Source of the DNA: Polynucleobacter sp. UB-Tiil-W10
GTDB lineage: Bacteria; Pseudomonadota; Gammaproteobacteria; Burkholderiales; Burkholderiaceae
Direction of reading: 5' to 3'
NCBI RefSeq assembly: GCF_018881605.1
Contig: NZ_JACVPZ010000001.1
Location: 1,973,845 to 2,037,844, forward strand
Length of the DNA: 64,000 nucleotides
The position numbers were made by a program, and so were the translations under genes. The notes under the pieces were generated by a model, which ran no database searches, was not told the origin of the DNA, and was given only the letters and a program-made list of their open reading frames with translations. Below, in pieces: positions 45,168-53,862 of the stretch. How positions within the stretch are numbered: position 1 is the stretch's first letter; every line of letters starts with the position of its first letter.

Positions 45168-47342
45168 ATGAATCCAAAAAGTTTGCGCAGTTCCATCACT
45201 CAACTGACTTGGTATGCGCTACTTGCCTTGGTAATTGCCATCATTTGGTTGATGATGTGGGGTCAACGTGACTTTATTCCCCATCTAGCCAGCATACCCT
45301 TACCCAGTTGGCGAGACGGTGACATGCCTATTGCATTGGCCTGGGTTAAATCAGGCATAGATGGATCCGCTCCAGATCTTTTGTTCAACTTTAATCAGTT
45401 TCTCAATGCGCCTTATATCGCTAATTGGAATGATTTTCCAGGTACAGATTTCACTCAAACTATTGCCATTCTGTTTGCCCATACTTTTGGACTTTTTTTA
45501 GGCATCAATCTTTATCTACTGTTCCTGCAGATACTCAGCGGTCTGAGTTTTTACTTTGTCACGCAAAAGCTGCAATATGCACGGTACCTCGGGTTTGCGG
45601 GAGGCGTTATTTTTGCCTTCGCGCCAGCAATTTATTTTAGAGGCATTGGTCACTTAACTGTTGCCACCATTTGGTATATCCCGCTTTTATTACTCAGTAT
45701 TACCTGGTTTAACAATCGCTCAAAAATTGATCTCTCTGATAAAGGCGGCTGGATTTTATGCGCCATATGTACTGTCTTCGCCGGACTTCTGAATATTTAT
45801 TATGCCGCGTTATTTGGACTATTCATTGCCTTCTATTGGATAGCGAATATTGCTAAAAGGGATACTAGTTCTCAAAAGTTCGCCTTACTCTTATGGCTGC
45901 TCGTAGCAGTAGAGATATTTACTCATCTCAGTTTTTTTCTCTTTAATTGGCAAGAAGGTATCAACCCGCAAGCCATGACTAGGGGGCTTCCGACCTTACT
46001 TCTCACCAGCCTCACCTTGCCCGATCTCATTCACTCACCTGGACATCGCCCCTTCTTTTTGGAATTGTTTAGCGGATGGAATACAAATTATTATGCGAGC
46101 ATTCCCGCCCTGCTTGCCTCAGAAAGCCAGCTTGCATACATTGGCATAACCGCAGCCTGTGGATTGGGAATTTTGGCTGTACGTTCGAGCTATCAAATAT
46201 TTGAAAAAAAATATACCCAAATCACTCATTGGTTTTGGTTATCTCTTGGTATATTTGCTTTTAGCATTACGGGGGGGATCAACTATTTGTTAGGATCGCT
46301 TCATTATGTTTTCTTAATGATTCGATCGAATAATCGATTTTCAATCTTTCTAATGGCGATAGGCCTTCTTTATCTCTGCGAACTACTCTCGAAACTAAAG
46401 GACAATAATTACAAAATTCTCATTGCAGCACTTGTAGTTACTTTCTCCATTTGGGATCAAGTACCTATTTCCGATAGTGAGTCCGCCTATCTTCGAGAAG
46501 ATACGATTGAGTCGCCTATTGCCATTCAACAATTTACGGAAAATTTAGAAAAGACATTGGAGCCTGGTGCGATGATCTTTCAACTACCCATCCACGCGTT
46601 TCCTGAAAATGCTGTGATAGAGAAGATGGGGGATTATGAGGAATTACTCCCTTATCTGTTTTCACAGCAACTGCGATTCAGTTTTGGCAGCATTAAAGGG
46701 CGAGAAGATACTGCTTGGCAAGCCGCCCTTGCACAAGAAACCCTAAAGAATCAAATCATTCTTTTAGAATCCTATGGGTTCTCTGCGCTACTGGTTCATA
46801 AAAATGCCCACGAGAATAAGGCCAAATCACTGATTGACGAAATTCGTCAACTTGCATATCCCATCATTTCTGAGAACGAGGTCTTGATCGCCTTTAAATT
46901 AAAACCTAGTGCGCACCCTGTATCTCCCGCTCCCGAATGGCAACTTAATATAAGATCGCAATTTAAACCTTCTGCTGAAACCTCTACTGAGATTCACTCG
47001 TGGAGCGTTGCAGAAAAGGGCCAAATTGAAATTCGTCGTCCTTGGTACCTCAGACAGGATTCTCGGCGCGCCTCCGAAGCAATCAAGCCATTGGAATTAA
47101 GTTTTTCCAGCTTAGCGCCCTGCTCTATCTGGGTGCAATTTAATCAGGGCGCAGAACGTGAGTTGAAAGTTTCACCCTCTAATCACCCCGTCATTCAATT
47201 AAACCCAATGCCTGACAAAATCAATCGCCTGAGCTATCGCAGTGATTGCCCTATTCATCAAGCTAAACCTACTGAGAAAACTACTGGAGGGTTTGAGCTC
47301 ATTCAGGTGAAAAGCTTTATCACTAACAACAAACTACATTAG
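45168..47342 (+). CDS. Multi-spanning GT-C-like membrane protein 2
   Basis: A 724-residue protein: about a dozen transmembrane helices in the first 430 residues, then a soluble extracytoplasmic domain of about 290 residues. The first loop has SWRDGDMPIALAWVKSG, an acidic motif in the GT-C position; NFNQFLNAPYIANWNDFPGTD and AGGVIFAFAPAIYFRGIGH follow. It resembles uncharacterised membrane proteins near polysaccharide loci. The only plus-strand gene between 35 and 59 kb, divergent from the gene at 43591, and its last 9 bp overlap the end of the opposing gene at 47334. Function unknown; lipid-linked sugar transfer is the best guess. Confidence 0.65.
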   Translation: MNPKSLRSSITQLTWYALLALVIAIIWLMMWGQRDFIPHLASIPLPSWRDGDMPIALAWVKSGIDGSAPDLLFNFNQFLNAPYIANWNDFPGTDFTQTIAILFAHTFGLFLGINLYLLFLQILSGLSFYFVTQKLQYARYLGFAGGVIFAFAPAIYFRGIGHLTVATIWYIPLLLLSITWFNNRSKIDLSDKGGWILCAICTVFAGLLNIYYAALFGLFIAFYWIANIAKRDTSSQKFALLLWLLVAVEIFTHLSFFLFNWQEGINPQAMTRGLPTLLLTSLTLPDLIHSPGHRPFFLELFSGWNTNYYASIPALLASESQLAYIGITAACGLGILAVRSSYQIFEKKYTQITHWFWLSLGIFAFSITGGINYLLGSLHYVFLMIRSNNRFSIFLMAIGLLYLCELLSKLKDNNYKILIAALVVTFSIWDQVPISDSESAYLREDTIESPIAIQQFTENLEKTLEPGAMIFQLPIHAFPENAVIEKMGDYEELLPYLFSQQLRFSFGSIKGREDTAWQAALAQETLKNQIILLESYGFSALLVHKNAHENKAKSLIDEIRQLAYPIISENEVLIAFKLKPSAHPVSPAPEWQLNIRSQFKPSAETSTEIHSWSVAEKGQIEIRRPWYLRQDSRRASEAIKPLELSFSSLAPCSIWVQFNQGAERELKVSPSNHPVIQLNPMPDKINRLSYRSDCPIHQAKPTEKTTGGFELIQVKSFITNNKLH

Positions 47343-48638
47343 CAATCTGAAATAGTGTTGATAAGGCATGAAAACGAAACTGGGATGGATACAGCACTCG
47401 GGCAACTTAAAAAGCAGGCAATACAACAGAATCAGAATAAAAAACCAAGATTTAAAGCTGAGATTGGTAAATTGTTGAAGAATGCGATTTTGACTGTGAT
47501 GCACACTCACATTGCCAATAATGTAATCTGATTGGGTCATTACGAAGGCAAATAAAATCAGGCTATTGGTGATGTAGGCAATCCATCTACCCCAATCGGC
47601 AGCAATGATAAACATGCCTGATGAAATGAAAACGCCAAAAAATAAAAGGGATAAATATTTCTTATTGATTTGGACAGAATTGGCGACTTGCTGCAAGTGA
47701 GTGCTTAACTGCGTAAATAAATAAGCCAGTGTGAAAAAATTTCCCACAATAAATATCAGCCAATATTTCCAGCCACCCGTGGCAAATACTCCATAGATGG
47801 TGAGCAGGTTTTGTTGAAACCCCCACCCGAGCGATGCTATCGGCCCAAACGCTGTATAGGGTGCAGCGGGAGATAGTTCTAAACGATCCGCTAACGGCAG
47901 CGAATCCCAAATGAGTTGCACGGCATCTGCATTGCCATGGTATTTGGCACAAATCAAAAAGACGATTGGAATGATCAATGTATAACTCACTAGACCTATC
48001 CGCGCAATCCAACTAGCTGTATTCTCCTTGAAATTGATCCACAAGAATAAGAGCGTTAATGGATAGGCCATAAATAGGTAACCTTCATGCACCAAGGTCA
48101 TGAGTACACCACCAACAATAGCAGTTACATAAAAGAGTGATAAGCCGAACTGTCGGGATCGCAGAGTGGCTCGTCTTATCCAAAGATATTCTAGGCACAA
48201 GCAGCCAAAGAGAATCAAGAAGAGAATTTCTTTGCGCGTGAAGAATTGGATGGTAATGCCCATCTGAAAAAGGCCACCAGGCACTAGCAATGCAATCAAC
48301 AGAACTTTAGGTTGCCGAATTTTTGCAAAACAGTAAATCGCCACAAAAATCACGCAATAGCTGCAATAGAAAAAGAGTGTTGAGTGATATAAGGTTTTAA
48401 GTAGGCTGGCGCCATTCGACAAGGAAAATATAAGCTCCCCACCTAGCCCTCTACGCACAAAACCACTCTGATAATTAATGAGCCACTCAATGATTTGCCA
48501 ACTGCCAATATGAAGTCCTTCGTAAGATCCATTCATGGCAGACCAAGCGAACACCAATGCAGCCTCTAACAATAGTAATGGCGCCCAATTTTTAATGAGT
48601 GTTAGACCCGACGATGTTGGCTGACTCATGCGCTTCAT
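47334..48638 (-). CDS. Multi-spanning membrane protein 3
   Basis: A 434-residue integral membrane protein with about ten to eleven hydrophobic segments. Features include NYQSGFVRRGLGGELIFSLSNG in the first loop and TIQFFTRKEILFLILFG; the RRGLGGE type of motif recurs in uncharacterised membrane proteins of polysaccharide and O-antigen regions. I cannot assign a family. Its start overlaps the stop of the lipoprotein gene at 48635 by 4 bp, so the two are translationally coupled. Confidence 0.62.
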   Translation of the reverse strand: MKRMSQPTSSGLTLIKNWAPLLLLEAALVFAWSAMNGSYEGLHIGSWQIIEWLINYQSGFVRRGLGGELIFSLSNGASLLKTLYHSTLFFYCSYCVIFVAIYCFAKIRQPKVLLIALLVPGGLFQMGITIQFFTRKEILFLILFGCLCLEYLWIRRATLRSRQFGLSLFYVTAIVGGVLMTLVHEGYLFMAYPLTLLFLWINFKENTASWIARIGLVSYTLIIPIVFLICAKYHGNADAVQLIWDSLPLADRLELSPAAPYTAFGPIASLGWGFQQNLLTIYGVFATGGWKYWLIFIVGNFFTLAYLFTQLSTHLQQVANSVQINKKYLSLLFFGVFISSGMFIIAADWGRWIAYITNSLILFAFVMTQSDYIIGNVSVHHSQNRILQQFTNLSFKSWFFILILLYCLLFKLPECCIHPSFVFMPYQHYFRLLM

Positions 48639-49102
48639 TCAGACTTATAAAAAATAGAAGGGGGATAGCTATTACCCAAATACTCACATTGATAATAACC
48701 CTCGTTCACCAATGATCCTCGAGCGTGGTTTTGAGTCTCTGATAAGACAAGCTTTCCAGTCAGTTTATCGAGTAAACCCCTTGCAGGCACCCCAACACCA
48801 ACACTCATATCGCATGAGCCCACTCTAAAAGTGAGTTGCTGTTCGTTATTGGAGCACTCTTGATAGAGCCCAGTAAACGCACTGGACATGTACTGCGCTA
48901 CGACCCCATTAAAGCGCTCTAGCAGCAACGGTTTCTTGCCGTGATAACCCTCTAACACCATCTGTTGGCCCGAGAGAAGGGTTTGTGAACTTTCTCCTTT
49001 GCAAAGCCAATACTCGGGCAATGAAGACTTACTACAAGCAGTCAAAGACAAAAGAAGAATAAAAAAAAGGGGGGTTACCCCCCTTTTAATCAAAGCCAAC
49101 AT
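48635..49102 (-). CDS. Small lipoprotein whose signal peptide is encoded by a terminator hairpin
   Basis: A 155-residue predicted lipoprotein of unknown function. The N-terminus MLALIKRGVTPLFFILLLSL ends at the lipobox SLTACSK, followed by a domain with four more Cys (YWLCKG, YQECSN, GSCDMS, YYQCEY) that could form two disulfides. Oddly, codons 6-12 (KRGVTPL) are the stem-loop of a strong terminator of the upstream TadG-like gene, so the coding start is placed inside a transcription-stop signal. ATG 49102 or GTG 49105 may start it; only a weak GAG precedes. Its stop overlaps the start of membrane protein 3. Confidence 0.66.
   Translation of the reverse strand: MLALIKRGVTPLFFILLLSLTACSKSSLPEYWLCKGESSQTLLSGQQMVLEGYHGKKPLLLERFNGVVAQYMSSAFTGLYQECSNNEQQLTFRVGSCDMSVGVGVPARGLLDKLTGKLVLSETQNHARGSLVNEGYYQCEYLGNSYPPSIFYKSE
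49061..49087 (-). terminator. Strong intrinsic terminator inside the lipoprotein start region
   Basis: AAAAGGGGGG and CCCCCCTTTT flank a 3-base loop (stem 49065-49074 with 49078-49087). On the minus strand the stem is followed by a run of eight T (TTTTTTTT then ATTC). It lies 36 bases past the stop of the TadG-like gene at 49123, and inside codons 6-14 of the next gene. Confidence 0.75.
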
Positions 49103-49122
49103 CACTCAATTAAAAAATAGCG

Positions 49123-50502
49123 TTAGTGAAGGGCAACGTGTTCGTTGCCTTTATAGGCGCCAGCAGCCGCAAGGCCACCGTTAGTAGGTCTCTTGTCAGA
49201 AAGCGCCCATCCTGCCCCTCTTACCGGACCCTGACTATCTCCTGCGGATGCACGAGGTGTTATGCCATCGGACTGTACGCCAGGCAAAATATCTACGGAA
49301 ATAGCTAAATAGGAAGGATTGGTGCCCAAATTTCCGCAATTAGAATCTAAGGCTGTGTGATCCCTATTCCAAGAGGCGTGCTTTGTTCCATCCCACTCTG
49401 AAAAACGGCAGATATTTGAAATAGTTACTGGCATTGTGTAATAGTCGTAACCCTTTTGCGTGTCATTCTTCTTAAATACAGTCATCATGCAAGTAGTGCC
49501 TACTTGATTTTGTAAATTCTCCATTAAGACTGCGTTCCACTCATCCATTCTTTTTGTATGGCCGGAAATGGGATCGGTAATGGTTTTGGACTGAACATAA
49601 TTAGAGTCTTTATTCATCGACAATTGATAGCCAATCTGATTATTGTCATGGTAGTGACTGCTGCTTCCATAAGATGACCAGCGGTCTGAACCAAAGTTAT
49701 TACTTAACTCGCTGTACTTGTGACTCTTTACTGTATCAGTATTCCAGTCAGTAAAAGCCAATTGATATTGCTCCGAAACAGAATCGCCATTTTGATTGGT
49801 GTAGACATTTGAAGAGCCGTCGTAAAATTTGAGGCGGACAGATCGATTATCTAAATACTTATTATTAACCCTGTCATAAATCTTGGATGCCACGGTATCG
49901 TTCATCATAACGCCTGCACATGTTTTGGTACCGCTTTCACCAGTAACGCCTGCAGTGATCGTAACAACTGTTTTAGCAAGAGTAAGATTTTGGGAGCCGC
50001 TGAAGAAATAACCCAATACATATGCCTTGATAGATCCATTGATATTGGTTTGGTAACCGCTAGAGGCGGTATTACCTGATGGACAGGAGGCGCTCGTGTT
50101 TGAATTTGTAGGAATCACGATTGTTCCGCCACTGCAATACACAACAGGACGAACGCTATAAGTAAAGCCAGCGAGCTTAGTAGGAAGTACCGAAGGAGTG
50201 CTGGCTTGCAAGGTGGATACCCACGAATTTAGTTGGGATGCACATGAATCCGGCGCATTTCCATTGGCACAAGCGGGAGCGGCGGTACTGGATGATACAT
50301 TTGAGTTAATGAAATTACCAATCGCCAACATTTGACTAACAACTTGATTCTGAGTAATCTGGTACTTGGTGAAATCTGTAGCCCCAAGAGTAATCAGTAC
50401 CGCTGTAGGCCCTATGATCGCAAAGATTCCCAGGATTGAGCCACATTCATCCCAAATGAACTTAAGGAGTCGAGCCTTAATTGAGTTAAATAGTCTGTTC
50501 AT
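49123..50502 (-). CDS. TadG-like protein of the Flp pilus system
   Basis: A 459-residue protein with a short basic cytoplasmic N-terminus, one transmembrane helix (about 20-42, CGSILGIFAIIGPTAVLITLGATDF) and a large extracytoplasmic domain with several Cys. The ECGSILGIFAIIGP segment followed by a Thr/Asp stretch is the TadE/G-like N-terminal pattern; TadG proteins anchor to the envelope and often carry a vWA domain, though no DxSxS (MIDAS) is visible here. ATG 50502 has GGA 8 bases upstream. It lies 6 kb from the rest of tad, in an operon with a PilZ gene, and that operon carries the shared dyads. Confidence 0.72.
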   Translation of the reverse strand: MNRLFNSIKARLLKFIWDECGSILGIFAIIGPTAVLITLGATDFTKYQITQNQVVSQMLAIGNFINSNVSSSTAAPACANGNAPDSCASQLNSWVSTLQASTPSVLPTKLAGFTYSVRPVVYCSGGTIVIPTNSNTSASCPSGNTASSGYQTNINGSIKAYVLGYFFSGSQNLTLAKTVVTITAGVTGESGTKTCAGVMMNDTVASKIYDRVNNKYLDNRSVRLKFYDGSSNVYTNQNGDSVSEQYQLAFTDWNTDTVKSHKYSELSNNFGSDRWSSYGSSSHYHDNNQIGYQLSMNKDSNYVQSKTITDPISGHTKRMDEWNAVLMENLQNQVGTTCMMTVFKKNDTQKGYDYYTMPVTISNICRFSEWDGTKHASWNRDHTALDSNCGNLGTNPSYLAISVDILPGVQSDGITPRASAGDSQGPVRGAGWALSDKRPTNGGLAAAGAYKGNEHVALH

Positions 50503-50518
50503 GTATGTCATCCGATGA

Positions 50519-50833
50519 TTAATTGTTATTTAGCGGTTTAATTTCTTGATTCAAAATGTGCGCAGCAATTTTGACTTTTCCATCACTCTCTTCTACCCTT
50601 GCTACTGTTGCCTCACAAACCAACTTCAACTTACCTCCTGGGGTATCAAGCTCAACCCAAAAGTTAATTAAAGAACCAAGCTCGTGTTTTTGATCTAGCT
50701 CAAATAAAACTCCGGTAGCGCTGATATCATGTGTAAATCCATTCTTATCGCCCACAACCACAGGCAATTGCGACCGAACTCTAGCTGCCTTACGGCGCTG
50801 AGTATCAGAAGCAGGTTGACGAGTCGTTTTCAT
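50519..50833 (-). CDS. Single-domain PilZ protein 3
   Basis: A 104-residue PilZ domain with RKAAR (RxxxR) and DISATG motifs intact and a barrel resembling the protein at 34724 (VELDTPGGKLKLVCEATVARVEESDGK). c-di-GMP binding is expected. It is the first gene of a two-gene operon with the TadG-like gene, 16 bp apart, so c-di-GMP may feed into Flp pilus function. Its 430-bp upstream region (50834-51264) has no convincing gene but several copies of the shared dyad. Confidence 0.87.
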   Translation of the reverse strand: MKTTRQPASDTQRRKAARVRSQLPVVVGDKNGFTHDISATGVLFELDQKHELGSLINFWVELDTPGGKLKLVCEATVARVEESDGKVKIAAHILNQEIKPLNNN

Positions 50834-50890
50834 GACTTAATCGTATTGAAATTGGCTACTAATGAAGAGGTAGTGGTCTACTGAATTTTC

Positions 50891-50941
50891 TAGTAGATAA
50901 ATTCTGTTTTCTTTGATGGTGTTTCTAGAAGATACCAACTA
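50891..50941. promoter_or_regulatory. Two degenerate copies of the dyad, PilZ/TadG promoter region
   Basis: TAGTAGATAAATTCTG at 50891-50906 shares its first 12 bases with the distal pilin copy, and TAGAAGATACCAACTA at 50926-50941 keeps the 8-base spacing with one outer mismatch. They lie 58-108 bases upstream of the PilZ start. A further variant, TTGTATTTATTGACTA, is at 51045-51060. Confidence 0.45.
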
Positions 50942-50948
50942 ATACAAT

Positions 50949-50964
50949 TAGTACTTAGATACTA
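50949..50964. promoter_or_regulatory. TAGT-N8-ACTA dyad upstream of the PilZ/TadG operon
   Basis: TAGTACTTAGATACTA, an exact dyad match 116 bases upstream of the PilZ start. Its context AATTAGT-CTTAGATACTA is nearly the same as at the LuxR-type regulator (33964), one base different within 19. Confidence 0.6.
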
Positions 50965-51060
50965 TTTTTTTCATCCTCAAAAATATCTATAACTTAAGTA
51001 ATATGGTATACCCTATTACTGTTGATCTATAAATTTGTAAGTCATTGTATTTATTGACTA

Positions 51061-51264
51061 TTTTATAAATACACTTCCAGCCATGCAGTTAAGGAATTTA
51101 GTGCAGTTTTCAGCCCCCAAACCACTATTCCAAAAACTACTAGCACTCATCACTAGTACCACTCGAATACAGAAGCGAAGCAAAATTGGTTCGAGCTACT
51201 AGTAGGTACAAAAATAGGGGTTTCTCAGGGGGTTGTAGTCAGCCTCAAGCCGGTCATACTAGGC
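51061..51264. other. Non-coding stretch between GT-C gene and PilZ promoter region
   Basis: This is the rest of the 430-bp gap 50834-51264. It holds scattered ACTAG/CTAGT words (for example around 51140-51155 and 51198-51203) and a weak AGCCT/AGGCT inverted repeat just after the stop at 51265. I see no tRNA, terminator with T-run or supported gene. Confidence 0.4.
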
Positions 51265-53037
51265 TCATCTGATTTGATATAAAACCCAATCAGTTCCTAC
51301 TGAATGAGGAACTACACTCAGCCAAGAAGGAACTTCCCCAGTGCTTAATCGCTCCAAAAGGGTTGGATGGGTTTGCTCTTTTTCTGAAGGATGGTTTTTT
51401 CGTATTGGCGGTTCGGGGCATATCAAAATATAGTCAGCCCCACTTGCCACTATCTCTGAGGGTTTAGCAACGCTGTCAGAGGCGCCCCAAGCAGCTTTCT
51501 GCTTCATATAACCCTTAATGCCAGCATGATAAAACGCGCCAACAATATTGATATCGGTCTTATATAGCAAAGCAGGTCCTATATTGACATCAGCCAGGAC
51601 CGTTCGGCCAGGGATTGAATACAACAGCATGCGAGCATCTTCAAGCCTGCATGATCTCTGGACATCCTTCTCTCTCCTCTCTGTGGATGACTGAACACCC
51701 AAACTAAAGGCAGCATCAACATCTCCAACCAAATTTGGAAGAATCAAAAAGCATAGAAGGGCTGCAAGCCTAATAGTTCGATCCCATTTTTGTGTTGGGG
51801 CGCGTGTAAACAAACTCAATACACAAGCCATGGTTATCATGGAGATTGCCGAAGAATACATAGCAAAACGGATATGCATGAATGCCAATAATGTGCACAA
51901 GGCCGAACAAATCGACACATACCAGAGCAAATATGGATAAGGAGAATTCTTCTGACGAAAACTAAGGGCACATAAGACTGCCACGCTTGCGATCCCGGCA
52001 AATCCATAGGTCATCAAGTCAATAAAATTGGCAATCGGCGCCATTTCAGTCGTGATAAAGAATTCTTTTGCCTGCTCTGGCGTCATAAGCCCGCTTAAAC
52101 CATGCAAATATGCTGGGAATAAGCTAAGCCAGATTGACATTCCAAATAAAGCTCCTGCACACATCCACACGACCCTTTTTCCAAGGGGGGCTTGAAGCCT
52201 CAAAAGGATATATGGAATAAATGCATAAGCGTATATAAGAGCGGCAAGAATTAAAAAAGTAAAAGAAATTCTGTCTAATTGCGCAGAGAGCATCCCTTGA
52301 TAAGGCGGATCAAGAAATAAGGCGACAGTAATCAGCCCTATAAATCCTGCACCATAGAATTTCATCGATCGCACTAAAGCATTACTCGGTTGACAGATGC
52401 TGGCAATCACAAATGTTCCAAAACCCATTAAACAAAATGGAGTGGCTTCAGGACTAACCCATATTGCTAGGCCAGAGGCAATGCCTGCACCCCATGCATA
52501 CAAGGGGCATTCTTGCAAATAAGCCCTACCAACAAAGCCCCAAGCAATTACCGTAAATAACAATATCGTCAGATGATGAGTAGCAATGCCAATATGCCCG
52601 TAATTAATTATGCTTGGAGACAAGGCAATGCCAAGAGGCACAATCCATAGCCATGCTCTGCTTACCAGAGGCTTGATTGCCCAGGCACTAAATGCCCCTA
52701 AGAGACCCACACAAACTGGACCATACAAAGCGGCAGCCCAAAAGAGCGCCTTTTGACATCCAATCAAAAATTTCAGAGGCAAGGAAAGCGCAAGTATGAA
52801 TGCATCGACCAAGTGGGACCAATAAATTAGCGTGCCAGAGCCTGATTCATTCCGAGAAACCATGCTAGTAAACCACTCATGGTGATCAAACGCCTCCTGA
52901 ATGCGCACTAAACGCATATAGCTATCGGGATTAACTAGCTCGCCCTGAAGAACATAAGAGAAAAATGCAGGCCTCATCACCATGATCGTGATGAATGCTA
53001 TAAAGAAATATAGTAAGTAAGGAGCTCTTTTGAGCAT
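51265..53037 (-). CDS. Multi-spanning GT-C-like membrane protein 4 (STT3-like topology)
   Basis: A 590-residue protein with about twelve transmembrane helices in the first 440 residues and a soluble C-terminal domain. The first periplasmic loop reads NPDSYMRLVRIQEAFDHHEWFTS, the PDxYMRL motif seen in STT3/oligosaccharyltransferase-like and related GT-C proteins, where the Asp is catalytic. It is a candidate for sugar or oligosaccharide transfer from a polyprenyl carrier to protein or lipid. It lies 48 bp after the GT2 gene, and the pair GT2 + GT-C suits a polyprenyl-phosphate-sugar pathway. The target is unknown. Confidence 0.7.
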   Translation of the reverse strand: MLKRAPYLLYFFIAFITIMVMRPAFFSYVLQGELVNPDSYMRLVRIQEAFDHHEWFTSMVSRNESGSGTLIYWSHLVDAFILALSLPLKFLIGCQKALFWAAALYGPVCVGLLGAFSAWAIKPLVSRAWLWIVPLGIALSPSIINYGHIGIATHHLTILLFTVIAWGFVGRAYLQECPLYAWGAGIASGLAIWVSPEATPFCLMGFGTFVIASICQPSNALVRSMKFYGAGFIGLITVALFLDPPYQGMLSAQLDRISFTFLILAALIYAYAFIPYILLRLQAPLGKRVVWMCAGALFGMSIWLSLFPAYLHGLSGLMTPEQAKEFFITTEMAPIANFIDLMTYGFAGIASVAVLCALSFRQKNSPYPYLLWYVSICSALCTLLAFMHIRFAMYSSAISMITMACVLSLFTRAPTQKWDRTIRLAALLCFLILPNLVGDVDAAFSLGVQSSTERREKDVQRSCRLEDARMLLYSIPGRTVLADVNIGPALLYKTDINIVGAFYHAGIKGYMKQKAAWGASDSVAKPSEIVASGADYILICPEPPIRKNHPSEKEQTHPTLLERLSTGEVPSWLSVVPHSVGTDWVLYQIR

Positions 53038-53085
53038 CGAAAGTCCTACCCAGTTATTGATGTTTACTGATTCAAATTGAAATTT

Positions 53086-53856
53086 TTAAACTACCAAATC
53101 TTGGGTGCGAGACTGAATGTTTTTAAATAATTTTGAGTGCAAGATACCCCATCGATTGAGGCGGAACAATACCGCAGTTCCCAGTACGCCGAATCCATAC
53201 TGCACACTGCGCCGAAAATTGATGGATGATGACTCTTCAAAATAACGGGTTGGGCAAGATATCTCACCAATTCGAAAATTAGCGTACAGAGCTTGAGCCA
53301 GCATTTGATTGTCAAAGACAAAATCATTTGAACAAACCTGCAAAGGCAATCTTTCAAGTAACTCCTTAGTCCATACACGATAACCGGTATGAAACTCACT
53401 CAACTTACTTCCCAGCAAAATATTTTCAATCCCCGTTAAAACCCTATTTGACACGTATTTGTAGAGAGGCATACCGCCCACTAATGCACCCTTCCCCAAA
53501 ATACGCGAAGCCAGTACTGCGTCGTAATGGCCTGAGTCAATCATAGCAACCATTGCAGCCAATAATTTAGGCGAATACTGATAATCGGGGTGAAGCATCA
53601 CAATGATGTCGCCCCCTCGCTTGAGGGCTTCTTGATAACATGTCTTTTGATTACCGCCATACCCAAGATTATGTTGATGTTGAAATACAGTAATGCCTAG
53701 GCTCTTTGCCAGACTTACAGTGTTGTCAGTACTTGCATCATCAACAAGAATTATTTCATCCACCAATTCACTTGGAATTTCAGCATAGGTTTTTCGCAAG
53801 GTCTTTTCTGCGTTGTATGCGGGCATGATGACGATGACTTTTTGATTATCAAACAT
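53086..53856 (-). CDS. GT2 glycosyltransferase, dolichol-phosphate mannose synthase-like
   Basis: A 256-residue soluble GT-A fold enzyme. VIVIMPAYNAEKTLRKTYAEIP opens the nucleotide-binding domain, ILVDDASTDNT carries the first acidic pair, and MLHPDYQYSPK holds the metal-binding HPD in place of DxD, as in DPM1/DPG-synthase-type enzymes. EFHTGYRVWTKELLERLP is also typical. No C-terminal membrane helices. Such enzymes make polyprenyl-phosphate-linked mannose or glucose in the cytoplasmic leaflet, the usual donors of GT-C transferases, which flank this gene on both sides. Confidence 0.88.
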   Translation of the reverse strand: MFDNQKVIVIMPAYNAEKTLRKTYAEIPSELVDEIILVDDASTDNTVSLAKSLGITVFQHQHNLGYGGNQKTCYQEALKRGGDIIVMLHPDYQYSPKLLAAMVAMIDSGHYDAVLASRILGKGALVGGMPLYKYVSNRVLTGIENILLGSKLSEFHTGYRVWTKELLERLPLQVCSNDFVFDNQMLAQALYANFRIGEISCPTRYFEESSSINFRRSVQYGFGVLGTAVLFRLNRWGILHSKLFKNIQSRTQDLVV

Positions 53857-53862
53857 AGCGAT

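Noticed and set aside
51083..51202. A 39-codon plus-strand reading frame in the 430-bp gap
   Set aside because: No Shine-Dalgarno, no recognisable signal or domain and unlike the coding style around it; chance frame.
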